Of a stretch of DNA of 64,000 nucleotides, positions 58,761 through 64,000 are shown one piece after another. The position numbers and the translations under genes were made by a program. The stretch is from Comamonas sp. (GTDB taxonomy: Bacteria; Pseudomonadota; Gammaproteobacteria; Burkholderiales; Burkholderiaceae_C), in assembly GCF_009360615.1 (NCBI RefSeq), contig NZ_SPEY01000017.1, forward strand, positions 178,769 through 242,768, given 5' to 3'. The notes under the pieces were generated by a model. It was given only the letters and a program-made list of their open reading frames with translations, ran no database searches and was not told where the DNA came from. Position 1 is the first letter of the stretch. Every line of letters begins with the position of its first letter.

Positions 58761-60329
58761 ATGTTGATAAAACAAAAAACCGGAAAAAATTTGGTTAATA
58801 TTCCAAAAACGTTTCTAAAACCTTTACGTGTTTGTTGCTTATTGGCAACTGTCCTTGGTGCAAGCCAAACAGCGACAACTGGTGGTTTGGATAATTTCAT
58901 GTCTGATATGTACAGCAATACTACGGCACCCGGCATGTTCCAGACACAACAACGCGGAGTAATTTCCGGAGGCTCTTATGTCGGACGTTTTGGAATTAAA
59001 TCTATTAATTTAGTTTCTTTTGATCCACCTCGCGTTAGTGCAGGATGTGGTGGAATCAATTTGTTTGGTGGTTCATTTAGTTTTATTAATGCCCAAGAAC
59101 TGACTCAGCTTTTACGTGCAATCGCTCAGAATGCATTGGGCTTACTTTTTCAGCTTGGATTGAATGCAATTAGTCAGCCATTATCTTCACTGTTAACTAC
59201 ATGGTCTGCAAAGTTACAAGAAATGAATGCTTTGTTGAAAAATAGTTGTGAAGCTGCTCGAAAACTATTCCAGATTGATAAAACTGGCGGTGAGATGCTG
59301 AATTCTATTAAGAGTTCATTTGGTGAAATCAAAACTCAAACTGGTGGTTTCAAAGATTATTTTAGTAATGTGCAAAAGAATTTTACAAGTGGTTGGAACT
59401 CACTTCGTGGAAACTCACCAGATGGTCAAGCTACTACGAGAGCTGACAAAGCAATTCAGGAATTGCCGAATGTTGGTAACGTATCGTGGCGTGCAATTAA
59501 TGCCTCTGATAGCTTTAAAGCTATTCTACCTAATAGCGGTGGTAGCGATTTAGAAGCTAAATTAATGATTATGAATGTTGTTGGTACTGAAGTATTTAAT
59601 GCCTCAGCACAAACAAGTAGTGGTGATAAAGATTGCGCCACTGGATCAGGACAATGTGATCCAAAACCTGCTATTTATAACAGTACAATTGGTATTGCTG
59701 ATTTGATCTCACCACAAGACAGTAAGCCATTTTATACTTGTCAGTCGGGGGATACTTATGATGAAGGATGCCAAAAACTACCATTGGCGGAAGGCAAACT
59801 ATCAACTTATTTCAAAGGTATTGCTCGTATAGTAAACAAGAACCTATATGGTATTGACAGTTCAAGTGTAGATTTGGACCGTACACTAATTGCAAGTGCG
59901 GTTAATAGTGGTAAGGGAATTGTAGGTAAAGCCGGCAAAACAAATATTGAATCAATACTAACGGGCGAGGAGAAAGCTTTTTATGCTAGTGTCAACTCAC
60001 AGTTGATTGGTTATATAGCTAAAGTGAATAACCAACCGGACCAAGTTATTTTGATTGCAGAGCATATTAGACCGATCATTATCAATGATATGGCTGTAAA
60101 ACTTGCTAAGAGTTTAGTTGATTCATCTGTATTAACTTTTAATGGCTCTACAGTGAAAGCTTCGCCACCACAAAGCTTTGATGACAACCTAACACGTTGG
60201 CGCAGAGAAATTGCTCAGTACGAGATCACACCTAATGAGCGGGTTAAACAGTTTAATGAGTTAGAGCGTATGGTGGGAACCATTGCTAATAGTTTGCCGG
60301 TTAACCCTATATCGGTTAGTACTAGATAA
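58761..60329 (+). CDS. traH: TraH, pilus assembly protein
   Basis: 522 aa. Signal sequence, then NFMSDMYSNTTAPGMFQTQQ, RGVISGGSYVGR and PPRVSAGCGGINLFGGSF, all TraH hallmarks; a paired-Cys middle and a helical C-terminus follow. Part of the F-pilus outer-membrane assembly cluster. Last tra gene here; TraG and TraN do not follow. Confidence 0.9.
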   Translation: MLIKQKTGKNLVNIPKTFLKPLRVCCLLATVLGASQTATTGGLDNFMSDMYSNTTAPGMFQTQQRGVISGGSYVGRFGIKSINLVSFDPPRVSAGCGGINLFGGSFSFINAQELTQLLRAIAQNALGLLFQLGLNAISQPLSSLLTTWSAKLQEMNALLKNSCEAARKLFQIDKTGGEMLNSIKSSFGEIKTQTGGFKDYFSNVQKNFTSGWNSLRGNSPDGQATTRADKAIQELPNVGNVSWRAINASDSFKAILPNSGGSDLEAKLMIMNVVGTEVFNASAQTSSGDKDCATGSGQCDPKPAIYNSTIGIADLISPQDSKPFYTCQSGDTYDEGCQKLPLAEGKLSTYFKGIARIVNKNLYGIDSSSVDLDRTLIASAVNSGKGIVGKAGKTNIESILTGEEKAFYASVNSQLIGYIAKVNNQPDQVILIAEHIRPIIINDMAVKLAKSLVDSSVLTFNGSTVKASPPQSFDDNLTRWRREIAQYEITPNERVKQFNELERMVGTIANSLPVNPISVSTR

Positions 60330-60336
60330 ACAAGGA

Positions 60337-60360
60337 AAACCTCCAATTGGAGGTTTTTTC
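60337..60360 (+). terminator. Rho-independent terminator of the tra operon
   Basis: AAACCTCC-AATT-GGAGGTTTTTTC. It ends the plus-strand transfer operon after traH. Confidence 0.85.
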
Positions 60361-60386
60361 TCTTAATGCCAAGTGTTCTTTTTATT

Positions 60387-60572
60387 ATGAAATCTAAATT
60401 AATCAATATTGCAAAGTCAGAAACAACATATTTTAATATCATAATAGGATTATGTATTTTAACTTTCTTTTTGAAAAATATTTACATTCAATGTGTTTTG
60501 TTAGCAATTGTAGCGATGATGAGTTATTTAAAGAAAAGTGGAAAAATATTTAAAAATAAAAAGGACCATTAA
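60387..60572 (+). CDS. Small membrane peptide (61 aa)
   Basis: ATG at 60387 gives one long or two short hydrophobic segments and a basic tail (KSGKIFKNKKDH). No good ribosome site. The terminator directly after it suggests that the region is transcribed. No family recognised. Confidence 0.4.
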   Translation: MKSKLINIAKSETTYFNIIIGLCILTFFLKNIYIQCVLLAIVAMMSYLKKSGKIFKNKKDH

Positions 60573-60589
60573 TTTTGGTCCTTTTTTTT
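60557..60589. terminator. Bidirectional terminator
   Basis: AAAAGGACCA/TGGTCCTTTT with A- and T-runs on both sides, between the plus-strand peptide and the minus-strand lipoprotein. Confidence 0.8.
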
Positions 60590-61205
60590 AAAGTTCATTG
60601 AATAAATTTTTGTTTTCATTGTCAAAATTATCAATCGATAATTTGTCTAAAATTGAATATGTATCAACAACTTCTTTAAGAGTTATCTTGTTGTCTTTTT
60701 TTATTTGAGTGATGTGTTTTTTTAATTGCATATCATTCTTGTATTTCAATAAATTAGGTTCAGTTAAAAAAATTCTTAAACTTAATTCGTCAATAGCTTC
60801 ATTATTATATTTATTTGTAATACATTCTTTAAATGGCACAAGCCTTTCAAAACTAATATCTTTAATAAAATAGGTTCCTCTACCAAGCCCTTTACTTTCA
60901 TATCCAACATCATTTTTGTTAATTTTAAACAATGACTTGCATTCATTTATGTAAAAGTTAGTGAGTTTTTCCTTTTCAAAATATGCTTCTTCCCCCTGTT
61001 CTTCATTATTACTTTTAGTGTAAGAATGATAACTATTGGTTTTAGAGGAGAGGGGGGAAGTTAGTTCACCTAGTAAACTATTTCCAACTTTCCATACTTT
61101 TTCTTCATTTAGTCTTTCTACAGTAATATCACTTATATGATCGCTACAACCATACGATAATGCTAAAACTGGTAGAGTTAGTAGTGATAATAATATTTTA
61201 TTCAT
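60588..61205 (-). CDS. Lipoprotein of unknown function
   Basis: 205 aa. Signal peptide and lipobox LSYGC (Cys about 20). AT-rich, Asn/Lys/Glu-rich body. Its C-terminal IKKDNKITLKEVVDTYSILD parallels the end of the lipoprotein at 22908-23504. Start at 61205; ribosome site weak. Converges with the tra operon. Confidence 0.7.
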   Translation of the reverse strand: MNKILLSLLTLPVLALSYGCSDHISDITVERLNEEKVWKVGNSLLGELTSPLSSKTNSYHSYTKSNNEEQGEEAYFEKEKLTNFYINECKSLFKINKNDVGYESKGLGRGTYFIKDISFERLVPFKECITNKYNNEAIDELSLRIFLTEPNLLKYKNDMQLKKHITQIKKDNKITLKEVVDTYSILDKLSIDNFDNENKNLFNEL

Positions 61206-61281
61206 AGAATAATCTCAAACAAAGTATATAACAAAATTATTGTTTGGGGCTTGAATGCTCCTGTAAAGTAATTAACTATTA

Positions 61282-61392
61282 CTACTGACTCATTGAGGTT
61301 GAGCCTTTAATATAGCTGCATTGTTTTAAAATCATGGAATGTAATACAATTAAAATTACAGTCATGATGACAAGACTTATGGCTTTATTCAT
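61282..61392 (-). CDS. Small membrane peptide (36 aa)
   Basis: ATG at 61392 with AAGG 8 nt upstream; one hydrophobic helix (AISLVIMTVILIVLHSMIL) then a short polar tail. It lies 32 nt below the helicase gene. Length and ribosome site are reasonable for a real small protein, but nothing more supports it. Confidence 0.45.
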   Translation of the reverse strand: MNKAISLVIMTVILIVLHSMILKQCSYIKGSTSMSQ

Positions 61393-61424
61393 TTGAACAA
61401 CCTTGTTTTATCAGATGGTAAGAG

Positions 61425-63179
61425 CTAATCTAAATTATTTCGTAACTTTTCCATTAAAATGAAAAATTCACTTAGATTAGATGCATAGAGTGTTTTTTTT
61501 GCGCGTGTGATAGCCACATAAAGCAACCGTAATTCTTCTACTGGCATATCTGATATACGGTAAGTTTGATCATGCATACGTTGATCTAACACACCTGATT
61601 CAATTGATGGAATAATACCTTCAATAAAGCTGTTACTATTAGGAATCAGTTTTAGGGTGTTGGGAAATGGAATCAGCTCCCAGTTTTCAAGATATAGCTC
61701 ATCTGTAATATCCTTTTTAAAACGTTGCTCAACTCCACTAAATTTATTAGGCATTAAACTCAAATCAAAATCTGATGAAATGTATACTGAATTCCATTCA
61801 AGACCTTTTGCTTTATGAACAGTAGTAATTACGCATTCAGCTTCACTAGGATTATTGCCTACACGATCAAGTATTGAATACAGGGTGGAAAAACTAGATG
61901 AAAATTGATTGATTAACCGTACCATTGACGCAAAATCGTTATCTGACTTGTTTAGTTCAGTGTATTCAATGACATCATCCCATTTATCGAAAGCACTTAA
62001 GTCGGGGTGGTATGTTTTGACTCCTTTTATAAGTTGTTCGGCTGCCTCTAACCATTTTTTTATCTCATAAACATCCGCTAACATTGCATATTTGCGGTTG
62101 GGGAAATTCTGCAATTGACTAACTAATTCGCTAAATGCTCCTTTATTAGTCCGGCATAAAATCGCATCACATTTTACTGCTGCATCATGATCGTACAATA
62201 CCTCAGTATGCACATTTGGATTACCTATCAACGGTACTGACTCACCTAAGCAAGCAAGGATAAGATTCGCATGATTTGCTAGGTTCTCACCAAATCGAAA
62301 AGTATGTGTTAATCGGGAGGTAGGCAAATCTAATTTTTCTAAACTATCGGTAGCTCCTCGCCACTCATAAATTTGTTGATATTTATCTCCTACGTAAAAA
62401 CAAGGAATAGACTGATTTGAAACAATGAAATTCATTAACTCATCACTGTCTTGCCATTCATCTAGTAACAAATAATCGTATCCGGAGATTTTTGGGTTTG
62501 ATAAAGCCCAATATTTCACATAAACATCATGAGAAATATTCAAATTATTATCAAGAGCGATAAGATCATTCCAACGGCGGTTCGCAACAGGTAATAGCTC
62601 TTTTATAGCAGCGTTATTCTCCACTGGCTTTAACCAATCTAGTTGATCAAAATGTTTTTCCAGTAATACTGAATCACTCGATTTACAGAAATTTTTAATA
62701 GCATCATTAACATATTGCATTTTTTGATGAGGCGTAAAACGGCGCGATCCTCCACGTTTAGTGATCTCCATAAATTTCTTATAAGAACGATGTTTCAATT
62801 CATCTAAATATGAGTCGGAATACTTACAATCACTATCTTTTAAGTGGTACATGACCGCAAGGTCTTTGGGATAATTTTTTGGGTTAAATACCTTTTTACT
62901 TAAATTTTTAGGTACATGTGAATGAGCAAGTGAATGAAAAGTTTTGCATGTAACACTATCATCAAAACGAGATTTTGCCTCATCTGCAACGGCGCGATTG
63001 AAAGCTAAATAGAGACCTTTCTTGTTGATAGAACCGAGGGCAAAGCTAATAGCTTCTAATGTTTTTGTTTTACCTGTACCGGCATAAGCTAAAATTTTAA
63101 ATGATTTTAACTTTAGGGCAAATTCTTCGCAGTGTTGCTGTTCTTGATTTAAAGTATTAGCAGTTAAATCCTTATTCAT
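61425..63179 (-). CDS. UvrD/Rep-like superfamily 1 helicase
   Basis: 584 aa. Motif I AYAGTGKT (33-38 core), motif II LLLDEWQDS, motif III VGDKYQQIYEWRGA, motif IV THTFRFGENL, motif V TVHKAKGLEW, motif VI LLYVAITRAKKTL: a complete 3'-5' SF1A-type helicase, by eye near the FBH1-like branch. DNA repair, replication or conjugative DNA processing are possible. It has a cargo-type promoter, linking it to the block at 1-38 kb. Confidence 0.85.
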   Translation of the reverse strand: MNKDLTANTLNQEQQHCEEFALKLKSFKILAYAGTGKTKTLEAISFALGSINKKGLYLAFNRAVADEAKSRFDDSVTCKTFHSLAHSHVPKNLSKKVFNPKNYPKDLAVMYHLKDSDCKYSDSYLDELKHRSYKKFMEITKRGGSRRFTPHQKMQYVNDAIKNFCKSSDSVLLEKHFDQLDWLKPVENNAAIKELLPVANRRWNDLIALDNNLNISHDVYVKYWALSNPKISGYDYLLLDEWQDSDELMNFIVSNQSIPCFYVGDKYQQIYEWRGATDSLEKLDLPTSRLTHTFRFGENLANHANLILACLGESVPLIGNPNVHTEVLYDHDAAVKCDAILCRTNKGAFSELVSQLQNFPNRKYAMLADVYEIKKWLEAAEQLIKGVKTYHPDLSAFDKWDDVIEYTELNKSDNDFASMVRLINQFSSSFSTLYSILDRVGNNPSEAECVITTVHKAKGLEWNSVYISSDFDLSLMPNKFSGVEQRFKKDITDELYLENWELIPFPNTLKLIPNSNSFIEGIIPSIESGVLDQRMHDQTYRISDMPVEELRLLYVAITRAKKTLYASNLSEFFILMEKLRNNLD

Positions 63180-63198
63180 GACTCATTCTACCCATATT

Positions 63199-63237
63199 AT
63201 TTATATATAAAATATACCACAAAATAAAAATATTGTA
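63199..63237 (-). promoter_or_regulatory. Cargo promoter cassette, copy 21 (GTGG variant)
   Basis: AATATT, T-tract, GTGGTATAT, then TATATAAAT. Drives the helicase gene. The only copy outside the first 36 kb. Confidence 0.6.
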
Positions 63238-63393
63238 CAAGATATTATTTTCTATTTTATCCCCTTTTCTTGTTGATAAAGTTGCGGAAAAATCAGAAAT
63301 TAGGCTAAAAAACGCACAACAATCAATAGTTAATATTTATAAAATTTAATAGTATAAAAAATAATCAAATGATTTTTTATATTTAATATTATT

Positions 63394-63424
63394 AAAAAAA
63401 GGAGACTATGAAGTCTCCTTTTTT
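63394..63424. terminator. Bidirectional terminator
   Basis: AAAAGGAGACT-ATGA-AGTCTCCTTTT; ends 63432-63731. Confidence 0.8.
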
Positions 63425-63431
63425 AAAGAAT

Positions 63432-63731
63432 TTAACTTTTACGGTTCATTGCTTTATCTCTATCATTCCGTTGATCATCTAAATTTGGAAAAATTACTGA
63501 TCTTGGTGAGTGCAAATTTTTCAAAATGTCCTTGTGACTGATCACAACTTCTTTAAATTGTTTAATCATAAAAAGAACGACATAGTTGAAGAACCATAGA
63601 AGGGCGGGAATAACCATATCTTTAACAAACCACAGGGTCAGTTCACGCAAAGGTTTAATAATTACAATAATAAAAAATATCGCAATTAAGCTAATAATTA
63701 TTAACTCAATATGAGAACGATCCATAAACAT
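63432..63731 (-). CDS. Two-TM small membrane protein (99 aa)
   Basis: Hydrophobic segments about 9-28 and 36-58, then a soluble basic tail. AGGAG lies 8 nt before the ATG. It starts 14 nt after the stop of the truncated gene upstream, so same operon. Role unknown. Confidence 0.7.
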   Translation of the reverse strand: MFMDRSHIELIIISLIAIFFIIVIIKPLRELTLWFVKDMVIPALLWFFNYVVLFMIKQFKEVVISHKDILKNLHSPRSVIFPNLDDQRNDRDKAMNRKS

Positions 63732-63745
63732 ACTTTATCTCCTGC

Positions 63746-64000
63746 TCAACATACAGATTCGCGCACAATTGCACGAAGGTTTAACCCTTCAACGTCATCC
63801 ATCGCAAAATGGTTGAACTGTACATTTCCAAACTCTTTAGCCGCATTGTCTGTTAGTGTAGTTAATGGTACACGGAGATGATATAGGTGGGTACCGCCAT
63901 AATACAGAATGCAATCACCAATCGGAATGTATTTAAATTCCTCTGTTTTGACATGGTAAACTTCTTCTTCACGTTGAGTGAAGTTTGAAGCTCTATTAGC
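63746..64000 (-). CDS. Hypothetical protein, N-terminus beyond window
   Basis: 85 codons open to the window edge, ending at a TGA at 63746. Mixed beta with YYGGTHLYHLRVPL and a Cys C-terminus. No family recognised. First known gene of the unit ending at the terminator at 63.4 kb. Confidence 0.7.
   Translation of the reverse strand, partial: ANRASNFTQREEEVYHVKTEEFKYIPIGDCILYYGGTHLYHLRVPLTTLTDNAAKEFGNVQFNHFAMDDVEGLNLRAIVRESVC

Noticed and set aside
48719..60329. I-type (Dot/Icm-like) transfer system
   Set aside because: TraL, TraE, TraK, TraB, TraV, TraC, TraF and TraH in order show an F-type system; the GspE-like ATPase alone does not make it I-type.
1..64000. Insertion sequences, transposons and XerC/D pdif sites
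   Set aside because: No transposase-like protein and no sequence matching the Acinetobacter pdif pattern was seen on either strand.

Overview
The window looks like part of a large, AT-rich conjugative plasmid, most probably from Acinetobacter or a close Moraxellaceae relative. That is an inference from base composition, the layout and an F-type transfer operon; no taxonomic marker gene is present. There are no rRNA or tRNA genes, transposases or metabolic genes.

Region 1 (about 1-38.7 kb) is a block of some 70 small genes, almost all on the minus strand. Most match no family I can name, and many encode small Cys-rich (zinc-binding-like), acidic or membrane proteins. About 20 of the operons start from a near-identical promoter cassette: GCGGTATAT box, TATAAT, then AACTTTGGAG as ribosome binding site. 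Upstream of many cassettes, facing the other way, lies a recurrent plus-strand RNA-like element: a GCAGTCGGG box followed by hairpins capped by GNRA/GNNA loops and showing compensatory changes. Several cargo genes occur as diverged paralogue pairs. Recognisable products are a Lar-like zinc ribbon, a phosphoribosyltransferase, a TetR regulator, an SLOG/DprA-like protein (the only plus-strand gene here), two DUF3820-like proteins, a DnaJ-type zinc finger protein, a truncated TOPRIM/topoisomerase IA-like protein and an Arc-like DNA-binding protein. At 17.46-18.20 kb there is an orphan CRISPR-like array (13 repeats, 59-60 bp period) with no cas genes in the window, and a second, decayed array lies at 16.02-16.28 kb.

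Region 2 (38.7-44.8 kb) is mostly non-coding and looks like a replication/maintenance zone. It holds three clusters of 22-bp iteron-like repeats (five in exact register at 40.75-40.86 kb), a 459-aa unrecognised protein that could be the initiator, a candidate large structured RNA of about 640 nt ending in a strong terminator (42.9-43.55 kb), degenerate ~50-bp repeats and a very AT-rich stretch just before the transfer operon.

Region 3 (44.8-60.3 kb, plus strand) is an F-type type IV secretion operon: lytic transglycosylase, a small membrane protein, a GspE/PilT-type ATPase (unusual for F-type systems), a DsbA-like protein with one cysteine, an OmpA-like lipoprotein, TraL, TraE, TraK, TraB, TraV, a pilin-like gene bracketed by terminators, TraC, a TrbI-like protein, an S26 signal peptidase, TraF and TraH. 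TraG, TraN, TraU, TraW, the coupling protein and the relaxase are absent and must lie elsewhere if the plasmid transfers itself.

Region 4 (60.4-64 kb) returns to the minus strand with a lipoprotein, a UvrD-like helicase driven by the same cargo-type promoter, and small membrane proteins. The promoter network, the divergent hairpin RNAs and the orphan array are the strongest candidates for an undescribed system. One hypothesis is a leading-region-like set of genes acting in a new host, but the required strand geometry cannot be confirmed from this window.
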